A DNA stretch of 64,000 bases from Chimonanthus salicifolius. Its lineage: Eukaryota > Streptophyta > Magnoliopsida > Laurales > Calycanthaceae. The stretch is from NCBI GenBank assembly GCA_013350335.1, contig CM023540.1:33935925-33999924 (forward strand), written 5' to 3'. Shown here one piece after another: positions 36,736-47,600 of the stretch. Both the position numbers and the translations under genes were made by a program. A model generated the notes under the pieces. That model ran no database searches. It was not told the origin of the DNA and worked only from the letters and a program-made list of their open reading frames with translations. How positions within the stretch are numbered: position 1 is the stretch's first letter; each line of letters opens with the position of its first letter.

Positions 36736-36996
36736 AAATCATCAAGCAGCTCTCAAATATGGCAATAAATAAAATATTGGCAAATACTAAGAAATCCTTG
36801 TGATTCTCCCATTGCAGTGCTTGATTAAAACTTGAAACCATCATCACAAAGTTAAGGACACACATCTGCTACAGTAGGCAACCACTTCCCTTTTTCCTAC
36901 CCGGCAAGTGCCCATAAATAATAGCTCTCTCTCCTTGGGAAAGATAACAAAAGAATTCCTCCTCAAAAGACAAGAAACAATCAAGAGGGTGTCAAC
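36736..36996 (+). promoter_or_regulatory. NAS promoter and leader
   Basis: A TATA-like CCATAAATAATAG lies near 36911, about 85 bases before the ATG, followed by CT-rich and A-rich leader sequence. I could not identify an iron-deficiency element with confidence. Confidence 0.45.
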
Positions 36997-37956
36997 ATGG
37001 GTTTACAAGAGGAGATGTTGGTAGAGAGTATATGCCAAATTTATGACAACATCTCTAGCCTCGAGAGCCTTAAACCATGTAAGAATGTCAACATGCTCTT
37101 CACCCAACTAGTCCTCACTTGCATGCCACCAAGTTCAATTGATGTAACCAAGTTGAGTAATAGAGTTCAAGACATCAGATCTAAGCTGATCAAGCTCTGT
37201 GGTGAAGCTGAGGGCCTCTTGGAGAGCCATTTTTCTACTATTTTGGGCTCATATTCAAACCCACTTGACCATCTCGACATCTTCCCTTACTACTCCAATT
37301 ATCTCAAACTCAGTCAATTGGAGTATACAATCCTCTGCAAACACAGCACCCACGTCCCCAGTAGGGTTGCCTTTGTGGGTTCAGGTCCTCTTCCCCTCAC
37401 ATCCATTGTCCTAGCCACTTATCACTTCCCCAACACCACCTTCCACAACTACGACGTCGACCCGTCGGCCAATTCCAAGGCCTTCCAGCTCGTTTCCGGC
37501 GATCCAGACTTGTCGAAGCGAATGTTCTTCCACACTACCGACATCATGGATGTGGCCCATGACTTGACAGATTACGAAGTGGTCTTCCTGGCTGCACTCG
37601 TTGGCATGGACAAGAAGGAGAAGGTTCGGGTCTTGGATCACTTGGCTAAGTACATGGCGCCCGGTGCACTCCTCATGATAAGAAGTGCACATGGCGCCCG
37701 GGCCTTCCTTTATCCGGTCGTCGAGCCATGTGATCTTCCAGGCTTCGATGTTCTCTCTGTCTTCCATCCGATTGATGAAGTCATAAACTCTGTGATCGTC
37801 GCTCGCAACTGCCAAGAGCAGGTGCATCATACTATGGAACAAGGAATTGGGCCCCCCCTCATTCTCCCTAGCAAATGTTCAGAGATTCAACCCTTCAATC
37901 CCTTCAACCATGGTAGTATGATTGAAGAGCTGACCATTGACGATCAGTCTTCTTAA
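36997..37956 (+). CDS. NAS: Nicotianamine synthase, single exon, 319 aa
   Basis: The intact 319-codon frame starts MGLQEEMLVESICQIY and carries the family blocks LDIFPYYSNYLKLSQLEY (about 93-110), RVAFVGSGPLPLTSIVLA (about 122-139), YDVDPSAN, and VVFLAALVGMDK. The enzyme condenses three S-adenosylmethionine molecules into nicotianamine, a chelator that moves Fe, Zn and Cu in phloem and cells. The VGSGP loop belongs to the Rossmann-like SAM site. Family members are intronless and about 320 residues long, as here. G+C is higher than in the flanks, typical of the coding part. The tail beyond residue 280 is variable in the family. Poly(A) signals AATAAA occur at about 38103-38113. No neighbour suggests a cluster. 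Confidence 0.97.
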   Translation: MGLQEEMLVESICQIYDNISSLESLKPCKNVNMLFTQLVLTCMPPSSIDVTKLSNRVQDIRSKLIKLCGEAEGLLESHFSTILGSYSNPLDHLDIFPYYSNYLKLSQLEYTILCKHSTHVPSRVAFVGSGPLPLTSIVLATYHFPNTTFHNYDVDPSANSKAFQLVSGDPDLSKRMFFHTTDIMDVAHDLTDYEVVFLAALVGMDKKEKVRVLDHLAKYMAPGALLMIRSAHGARAFLYPVVEPCDLPGFDVLSVFHPIDEVINSVIVARNCQEQVHHTMEQGIGPPLILPSKCSEIQPFNPFNHGSMIEELTIDDQSS

Positions 37957-38099
37957 CTTCTCTCTTCCATAGTTCCATGCATGGAAAAGAAGAGGATCTT
38001 TTGATTGTTTTTGTTCAAGATTGCCGGGCATGTCTTCTAACACCTTTGGTCTACTTGCATCGTGTTCCCCTCTTTGTTGCATCCTATGTTCCTGTTCCA

Positions 38100-38115
38100 A
38101 GAAATAAAATAAACA
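38100..38115 (+). terminator. NAS poly(A) signals
   Basis: Two overlapping AATAAA hexamers lie about 150 bases after the NAS stop. Confidence 0.5.
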
Positions 38116-38379
38116 CTCATTTGGATATTAGACATCTACCTTACTACGATGCATGCATGAGCTTGTGTTTGGATGAATGAAAAAATAAACTTTCATAAAA
38201 AATAAATTGGTAGATATCTTCTAATTTTTTGTTCTTATTTTCATTGCAATGAACATTATAACTCAAAGAGACTCGAGTGATCGCTAGAAACCTGTTTCAT
38301 GAAGCGGGACTTTTAAGTTCAATTTTCACTCCACTCCAAGGGTCACTCCTTAATTCTTTGGGTGCAATTTTTTAAGTCC

Positions 38380-38700
38380 AAAACTATATTCTTTTCACTT
38401 AAAATCAGTCTCGGAGTTTATAAAATTCAGAGTAGATGAATTTTGATACCTTGTTTCTAAAAATCGGTCGAAAAACGACCTTCTTAGAAAATCTCACTCC
38501 ACTGCCCACCATAGAGTTTATTCGAAGGATACAATTTACACTATAAGGTTCGTTTGACCGAACAAAAAATGTTCTGCCTTCGTTCGAATGATGGGGAGGA
38601 ATCATTTTTTTCTTAAAAAACGAAGGGCAAAAGGATAATTTCACTTGATTTTTTGAAATCGTGTGTGTAGAGAAAAAAAAAAAATCAAGTATCTAAATGG
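38380..38700. repeat. Repeat-like block with TTCGTTCGAATGATGG motif
   Basis: TTATTCGAAGGATAC, GGTTCGTTTGACCGAAC (a short palindrome) and TTCGTTCGAATGATGG lie close together. It recalls the TTCGAA palindromes of the foldback at 685-2401, but no arms or duplications were found. Confidence 0.3.
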
Positions 38701-38773
38701 CCGGCCTATTTTTGTACTACTATTTTATAATATGGGTGTGAATAAGTTAGTGACCCCATGACATACTTCAAAG

Positions 38774-39162
38774 CAGGGGTGAAGATATCGGCCGATACGA
38801 AACGTATAAGCCAATATGATACAATTTTTCATAGCCTTATCATATCGGCTGTACGCAGTAGTTCTCGGCCGATATGACCAATATATCGGCGAGATATATC
38901 GGTCCGATATTGGCCAATATTTATAATATTGGCTTTTAAAAAAAAAAATCAAAATAGTGGTGGACCCGAGTTGATATCACGATCGATATCAGACCAATAT
39001 CGACCGATATTATCGTTTTCAATTTTTTTAAAAAAATCAGTTTTTTATTTTATTTTTTATTTATTTTTTAATTTAAGAAAAACCAATATTTTAAAAAAAA
39101 ATTACAAAAGACGGAGAAATTTATCAGCCGAAATCTGGGCCCAACCGAATTTTTCACCTCTG
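38774..39162. mobile_element. hAT-type MITE (copy 3), perfect 8-bp duplication
   Basis: It starts CAGGGGTGAAGATATCGG and ends TTTTTCACCTCTG. CTTCAAAG stands at both flanks (38766-38773 and 39163-39170). Inside are repeated ATATCGGCCGATA-type palindromes. This copy fixes the 8-bp duplication of the family. Confidence 0.85.
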
Positions 39163-39568
39163 CTTCAAAGGTTACGTACTGCAGTTGATTTAAGGAGAGG
39201 TTGCTGAAACTTCACACCTCACTTCTCCTAAATTTCATTTGGAGCTTTAGAATCCCATCATTTCTTGACGGGGACAAAAAGCACAGCTCTAGGCCGGTCC
39301 ACTAGTGCATCAAATACATTGGACTTCCATACAGGTCCTTTCATGAATTTGAAATTCTGTCCAATTTTTAATTCATTCTAAGTTGATCTTACAGAGCTGA
39401 AATTCTATCCCATTTTAATTCAGTCCAAGTTGATCTTATGCTTCGATAAAAGTCCCATTTAAAATTGACCTATTCAGTGAAGCTAATTTTATGAGAAGAA
39501 TTATATAGAAATTACTTTCCAAAACGACCGTCTTATATAGGCAACATAACCTCCATGTGAAATGATTC

Positions 39569-39789
39569 TTAATTTTTTTTATGACCAAGGTGTCCAATGG
39601 TCGCACCTGTATTTGAACAAGGGACATTTTAACCCAACTAGTTCTAGAGACATGTGCAAATCTCTCAATCCCACACAAACCGGATAAGCAACTACTGAGT
39701 AGCCTGGAAGAGTGTTGAACATGAATCGAAGTCAAAACTTTCCTTCACGAAGGGAGCTTCTTGACCGTCAGGCCAACCTCCTCTTGAGT
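39569..39789 (-). mobile_element. SINE (family A), minus strand, with 11-bp target duplication
   Basis: Reading the minus strand gives a head with GACTTCGATTCATGTTC, a middle GTGTGGGATTGAGAG, and an end GGACACCTTGGTCAT plus A residues. The end matches the SINE at 11352-11545. TGAAATGATTC flanks both ends (39558-39568 and 39790-39800), a perfect target duplication. Confidence 0.85.
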
Positions 39790-40254
39790 TGAAATGATTC
39801 CTATTTTGGTTGCCCTTTTTCTCGACGGATTGATTTATCAGTCATTTTCTAATTTTACTTAAAATAAATAAATGACCGCCCCACACACACTAATCACGTC
39901 ACCCCTTGAATAGATTCTCAGATGGTGATAGGATAAGTACTAACAAAAAGTTTTGGATTAGAAATTGATTGGCATGGCTGTAACCTCATGTTGATTCTAT
40001 ATTGCGGAAAAAATACAAGTGGATGGTTACCAGCATTGATAACCATCCATTGTCACGTCTCCTAAAGGATGCTTGACAATCAAATATACATCATAAAGGA
40101 AGGAAGGCTTCTTTCAAGTGCCACTTTGGTTTCAAGCCTATCAATTTTATTTTGTTGACTTGATGATCTTGAGACTGTAATGATGCCCATGTAGAAATGT
40201 ATAAGACCCGAAAACCCCATCAGGTCCACTTGGCTAGGGCATGCGCTCAACCTG

Positions 40255-40450
40255 AACTAAACCCACAAAGGTTGGCTTGACGGTGAAAAATTTATCTGAG
40301 ATGCAGCAATTTTATACTCCAATCTCTCTCAACACAAAAAGATCTCTCCCCATAGTGTTACATAATATATTTAGATAGAGAAGTTTGCACATGTTCCAAG
40401 AATTAATCAGGTATTCAAAAAAAATCTGAACACCTTAGTCTTAAAAAATA
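40255..40450 (+). mobile_element. SINE (family A) copy, decayed
   Basis: GGCTTGACGGTGAAAAA, CATAGTGTTACATAAT and GTTTGCACATGTTCCAAGAA correspond to the family A middle. It ends GAACACCTTAGTCTT plus A residues, like the GACACCTTGGTCAT ending of the better copies. Confidence 0.55.
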
Positions 40451-40667
40451 AAAAAATCCAAACTAAGCGTCACAGTTTAGATGAAACTTATATCAAATCC
40501 AAGCGCTTATCATATACAATATATACTATTGTATTATTTATTTATCTCAAACAATCTATCAAAATGCCTTCCCCTTCATCATCAAGCCATTTGTCACATT
40601 AATCTAAAATTAATATTTCTATTTGAATTAAACAAATTATTTTCTGTAAACTAACTGCATACCTTTT

Positions 40668-40830
40668 TTTTTTTTTGAATTCACACACAAGATACCGAAC
40701 GTAAAACCCTTATGGATGAGTTCACTGATTCTACGGAAAACAAATATTAGACCATAAAGACTCAAACCAACAACCTCCCACTTCCTGGAATAGGAGATCA
40801 CGAGTTGAACTACACCCATGTGGATAACTA
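40668..40830 (-). mobile_element. SINE (family B), minus strand
   Basis: The reverse complement begins ATCCACATGGGTGTAGTTC, has GGAAGTGGGAGG and GGTTTGAGTCTTTATGG, then GGGTTTTACGTTCGG and an A-rich tail. An imperfect duplication around TAACTGCATA / TAAATGCATA may mark the insertion site. Confidence 0.65.
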
Positions 40831-41044
40831 AATGCATATCTGATGCCTATTAAACTTGAACCTACAACCTCACACTACAAACAATGAACCAAGGTGCTTG
40901 TCAAACAAACTATCACAATGTCTTAACTAAAGACATCAAAACTTTTTCAAGTCACCAAAATAGTAAGCTTATTATCCTAGAAAAGTATATTCGAAGCAAT
41001 ATATCAAGAACAAGATCCTGTAAACTCTGAGAGGTTAGTTTGAT

Positions 41045-41235
41045 GATCATATTTTCACCCTTGTATGTAGAAGGTCTTGAGATCAAGCTCCTTCAACATA
41101 AAAGGGTCACTCCCCATAGTTTGTACACGGCATGTGCAGAAAGGGATGTTAACACATGCTCCAAGGATTAGTCAAGTGGGACACCAGCCTAAGTCCGGTG
41201 AGACACAATTAACTTTTGGATAACTTAAAAAGATA
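41045..41235 (+). mobile_element. SINE (family A) copy, decayed
   Basis: The tRNA-like GTCTTGAGATCAAGCTCCTTC lies in front of GGGTCACTCCCCATAG and AACACATGCTCCAAGGATTAG. This is the family A order. The 3' end has diverged. Confidence 0.45.
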
Positions 41236-41634
41236 GTCTGATCGATTCAACAAAAGAAATTCTCGTGGACCTAAAAAAATACAATGAATCCATCACCTTC
41301 CTATTTGGAGAGCCCCATGCATCAGCAATGTAATACCGTACACACCAGATCATTTCATTAAAAAAACTCACCTTGCAATCAAAGATGAAAATTTACCGCT
41401 CAAAGAAAGGATGAAGACAATTAATCAACCGCACCTGTATTCATTTCATTTTTTTTCAAGATACATACCATAGAACAAGTAAAGCCATTTCAATGATCTT
41501 TTATGATTCCAGAAGACCCAGAGAAGATAAACATCAATAGTGAAATAGTAAAAGAAAAGATAATTTTCTAATTATATTTATAAACAGAGTGGATCTGACA
41601 TAAGATATAAAAGTTGGATAAAGTAACACTACCA

Positions 41635-44600
41635 TCAAGAGAGATCTGTTCCAGTGTCAAAATACGAAGGATAAGATCCTCCCATGCTGCTAACCCCCTC
41701 CATTAGTGCAAAGCGCATGTCTTCAGAGGGTTTCCAGTGTCTCTTCCTCTGGTTTATAAACCAGTTGTTTATTTGCTTCTGATCCAGTCCTGTAATCTCG
41801 GATAGCTTTGCCTTATCTTCTTCCTGCTTCCCATTTTCAAAGTCACATTCCCATGCGACATTCTTTAAAATTAGAAAGAAGAGCAAAATGATTGAGAGCA
41901 GATTGTCCTCAACAAACATGTCTTGAATACAGAACTAGTGCCAAAGTGCAGTTTATGACTGAGCCATCTACATATCCAACAAGGAATTCACAGCTATTTG
42001 GTTTAATGAAATAATTACCTCTGCACAGTGGTGTGAGTATCATTACCACAAACCTAGGAATGGGCCCACCAAATATAGTGGCATAGATACATTGCAAAGA
42101 TGTTTCATTGAACATGCAGTCTACTAAAAATCATCTTGATTGAATTAGTCAAACCACATTTTTTAAACTCTCCCTAATTTGATCCAAATTTAAATTATTG
42201 TTTTATATTTAAACTTTACAACCTTGATTGATCCAATCAAGAGATTTTTAGTGGGCCACATTTTGAATGAAAGACCTTGCAATGGTGAACCCATTGCCAC
42301 ATCCCTTGTGGGCTCCATGCATGTGGGCGGTACACCAGAATGTGAACGATCATCCTTTTGGTTTAAAGGATTGCATTTGTCAGTTGACGTCATTCAAGGG
42401 CATCCAAGAGATTAATAAATGCTTAATCCAGTCAAAGCGTGAGACCTATCCACTCAATTACAGTACAATCATCAGAATATATCCAAGCTCCAAACACCAG
42501 ATCCTAAGGATCATTGCAGTGGGAAATAGGCAAGATAGTGATGCCAGTTTTTCAAGATAATCTTCACCAAATTTCAAACTAGAATAGTTCTAACTTATAA
42601 CACAGGGATTGTCTTCACATTGCCAATCCTGGTCATTACTGCAATTGTTGCAATGATATTTCCTTCTTCATGAGGACAAGAATGATATATCCTCCACAAT
42701 CACGTTTCAACAAATAGAAAAAAAGATAATGAACATGTTTAACTACACCAATATTAAAGATATCAGGCTCTTTATGGCCCAATAAATTTTGGGTGATATT
42801 TCAGCCCATTTTGGTCCCCCCCCCCCCCCCCGACTTTTTTAATTTCTCTCTTCAAATTTTTTTTTTTATCACTGATGTAGCTGGACTTTCAAGATTTGAC
42901 CCATTATCAAAAAAAAATGAAGAAAAAACTCCAATATCTCATGCTATTTGCATACCAGCCCCTGAAATCCAACAAATATTGGCTCGAGTTTGAAATTAAG
43001 GCCTGAAATCAGTAAAACTTCTCCAAGCCAAGGGATCACATAGTACCACCCTTCTGAATGTTCTTGAGAAATGCAGAGGTGGAAAAAATTCATTATAAAC
43101 ATGTAGTTGGATATTATGGGGTGCAGGTTAGGGAAATCCATCAAATTAACATGCAAAAATTTAGGATTACCGTGGGATATGGCCATCTATAGTGGGTGTT
43201 CCACCAATCTAACAATACCAATCTAGCTTCTCTTGGAAGCTTTCCTTTTTTTTTCTTCTTCAAAAACTCCTTTCGGAGGCTGCTTAGATAGCCACTGTAT
43301 TTGCGCAGAAGCATTTGTTTAAGCTCCTGATCAAGGTTGCATGCACTGCCTTCTTGGTTTTCAGATGTGTCAGGCTCCCCAAAACTGAGATCCTCTTCTG
43401 AAGATCCAGCTGCTTCATCTGAAGAAAATGCCAAACAATGCAATAAATTTCTCTACCACCCAGAATAAACATGGACGGATACAAGGACAGATATGTAGAT
43501 TGTAAGTCCAAATCTGCATTAACGTTAGACCTAGTGTATTGGAGAATCTGATAAAGGGTAAATATACACATTTTTCCAGCAGGCAAGGCAATGGATGAAT
43601 ATGAAATCTGTTTTCACATCATCATCTTCACTTAGCTCACGAGTAACCTTGAGCACAAATTCCAACACTTGCTACAGTGACTAAAACCAGCAACTATAGA
43701 AGTTTCCAAAGGTCACTTGGCCACTGTGCTACACACACTAGAATAGTTACTATTTCTGCCATCCTCTAAAATTCAACACACAATTCATGATCCAAGCCTC
43801 TTTGCTTGCTTGGAAGGAGAAACACCTAAAACACAGGGATAAAGAGATTCCCAGGGAAGAACCAAATTCAAAGCTGTCCTTTTCATTTCCATGTGTACAA
43901 ACCCAAGATACGGTGATTCATACAACTGATCAAAAAAGAGATCCCATGATTTTATAAGCACAATAGAAAGGGATAGGGCTAAAAATGTAAACACAATTGA
44001 GGACCAATATGAGACTGAACAGTAAGAGTCATATTAGGACCTTTCACCATATCATCAACACATACTTGGACCCTTTTGGCATTAGAATATGCACCACAAA
44101 GGCCTGTTGACAAACAGCAGCAGGTGGCCAGGCTACAAACGCCTGCCCACCAGAATTAGAAAGCCTGCCTACTAGAGCTGTTGGGAACTTCCTACACAGC
44201 TGGGACACTCTAGAAGCTAAACAAGAGATTTAGAATTATTGGTTTTTTCCCCTACTTCTTGTGGGTAAGGGTATATGAGATATTCCCTTTCATTAGGGAC
44301 TTGGGCGTCTACAATAAGACAGACTGGCACTCCAACTTCAAAATCACGTACAATCACTTGAAAATCAATAAAAACACAACTAGTTCAAGTTTCTTAAGGA
44401 CAATAATTATCCATGTTGACGTGACAATGAGAAGTGATCAAGGATGGTTACATGCTCCAATCTCCTTAAATGTGATCTCTAATGTTGCGTTGCATCATAT
44501 CAGCTATCAAAATATAACATTTGAGTCATTTGTATCATATTTGGAAGCGATACGTTCCAGGGTGTAACATGATCATAGTAAAATATGCATAAAGTTGCAC

Positions 44601-47600
44601 ATGTTTCATGGTTGAGATGCCAATAACCTCCAGCTGCCACATTGTACTTGTGGGATCTAAATGATTTGCGATCCAAGCCACTTTCACAAAGAACCCAATA
44701 ACTGCAAGGCACTTACCCAAAAATGTCTCTGATGGGCTAACTCCCAACCATCACAATTGACAAGCAGTTAAGAACGGAATATGATGGTCATAAATGACAA
44801 AGTCTGAGTTAGGCAGGCAAGGGTCATCCAATCTGGGCGAGATCACCTAGGCCAAATTTAGGGGATGGTCTGAGTAGCAGGTCCTTCAGATACATGGTTA
44901 GGATAGAATGTCTATGTTTCCCCATGTACAGGTTATGAGACAAAACCTTCAACGTTACCGTCCATATTCACAAAATGGAGCTATGTCCTTCCCTGGGCCT
45001 GGACAATTTCAGAACAATGGATTTGATCCAACACATCCGTGTGGAATACCTTGCAGCCGAGTCAGCCATGCAGCCATTGATTTTCAGGATGAATACCCAG
45101 TTACTCAATATAAGGTATTGGCCAGTTCTACATTATCGAAATTCTATACTATATTTAGTGATCCTTGCACAAAACAAGTATTCTAGAATATGATTTTATT
45201 GGATAAAACAGAATGTTCCCTTGTCCAATTCTGTGTCACAAAAGTACTTGCGTAGCGATTATATAGAATATTAGATAGAAAAGTACATAAAATAACAGGC
45301 TAGCTTACTTTTTGCAATATCCAAGTCAAGATACAACAGTTTGTCAACGCATCTATTATGGGAACAGTGTGAAAAAGGCAACTACGAGCCTGTTATTAAA
45401 GACTTGCACAACTTGATAAAAAAGCGGTTGATAAATTATCGTGATATGAGGACATGATTTTATGGTGCTGCAGGAAAATATAACTCAAAAATCTGACACC
45501 AGAGATACAGGATAATGGCTGATAGTGCCTTTGAGGATGATAACAACAACGATGATGATAACATAGACATGTTATTTAAGCAAAAAGATATTTGTAATGC
45601 CATTATCATGAAACATTAGGTGGCAGTTATTGAGGTACCTTCTTCTTCTTCTTCTTTTTTAACTTGAATTGCTCCTTTAAGACCCACCTTGTTAGGCAGT
45701 TATCCATTTGTTAGGTGGGCACAATCATCAAACGATGTTAACTTTTGAACTCTTCCTACATATAGTCTTGTTTATGAGAGAAATGTTAGATCACCACCAT
45801 CATCAACATAGCAATCAAAAGGCGCCTTAATTGCACCTAAGCCCTCACCTAGGATCCAAGCCCACTTAGTGCCTCGCCTACAGCTTTTTGTACCCAAGCC
45901 TTCACATAGTTCTTCTAGAAAATGTTTTATGAAATAAGCCTATTCTCTAGAGCTCATTGTAATAGCTAATACATATTTTAGTTAAGATGAAGAAATTGTT
46001 AGTGATATTTCAATTTAAAAAAAAAATAAGATTATTAGATAATATACTTGTGTTTGCACATTATATAAACATGTATATATGATAAATGTTTATATAATGT
46101 ACAATTCCTTAGAAGCTCATTTGCCAATATATTTTGGTATTTGGATGATTTGTATTTTGTTAATATCAATACAATAAGGAAACAAATCCACGAATCTTAC
46201 ACATAATTTTGAAGTATCTAATAAGTGTGCCTTGCAAAATTAGACTCACACCTAGACATGTGCCTTGCACCTTAAGCTCCGGGACACTTTGACACCTTAA
46301 TTAAGCCTTGTGCTTTGACTGCCATGCTTGTTGCTTAACACTGAAACATCATATCATGTTGCCTTTCTGTCATCTTATAAGGAGCCATTTAATGATCGTA
46401 TCACAGTTTACCAGCTTGGTCTCCATTTCTTAACCAGGTATTTATTTATCCTGTCGTTACTCCCAGATATCATACCATCAATTTATGCAATGAGAACTCC
46501 AATTTTGACGAACTCATCCTTCTTGCTCTCACAAAACTGAAAAACAAAAATTAGCACAGTTGCACTCCATGCATATTGTCTGTCTACTTATTTGCTAACA
46601 ATTTTATCAAAACAGGCATCTCCACAATACCATCATATCGTCTATTTGACTTCTAGTCTCCCTAATTTGTGCGCTCATTTTTGCAAATTTGGGTTCAAAC
46701 AACCAAGTTACCATTTTCCATAAGATGAGAATCAGTAATCTCTTTTTTTTGGCCAGTTGGGATTGCCGTGTTAGGTCATCAAGATCATTAGATGATGCAA
46801 CTTTTGAACTCTTCCTACATATATTCTGGTTCACAATAGGGTTTAATCATCACCACAAACATTATCATCAATATCTAAACAACCATCCATCTAAGCTAGG
46901 GTTTGTGGGTTCCAATTTTATACAGCCGTTTCAAAAATATGTCTCTGTCACCTCACATTCTATCACATCCTTACAACATCGATCCTAGTCTTCATCACAC
47001 ACATCTCTTAGTTTCAACAAAAGTAACCTTTCCATGCTCCATATTTGAGCTATTTCCAATCTTCTATGCGTACATCAGGCAAAAAATAAACCAAAGCTTT
47101 ATGCAATAATGCTAAGGTAACTATACAAGAGCTCCATGGCTTCAAAAGAGATCAGGTCACGTTTGTGGAATTCAAAATAGAAGTTCAAAACCCTCCATTT
47201 ATTTAAGGGGCTAAATTGTTAGGTCTGATGTTGATCACAGGCCTAAAAAGATCTAATAACAGCCAAAAGTAGGGCAAAAGGCCAAACAGGCTAGACCAGT
47301 TGAGTGATAGTTCTCTACTCACATACAATATATACGATGTAACTGCAAACGAAATTTAGTCTACAAGTTTTCCATAATCACAGAAAATAATTAAGGGTTC
47401 AAAATTAACATCAGTTAACAATTGTTCCTCCTTTATCAATGTCACGTACAATTGCAAAATATACATTTGGAAAGAACTTTCTATTCAATTTATAGATTTA
47501 CTAAACCTCGACACTCTTAACATTCTTTAAAATTAATAAAAAAATCATTTGCAAACTTTCCTCTTTCAGTAACACTTCCTAGATTGCCTCAAAAAAAAAC

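Noticed and set aside
37411..37842. 143-codon open frame on the minus strand within NAS
   Set aside because: It lies wholly inside the conserved NAS coding sequence and shows no motif; high G+C codon use makes antisense frames open.
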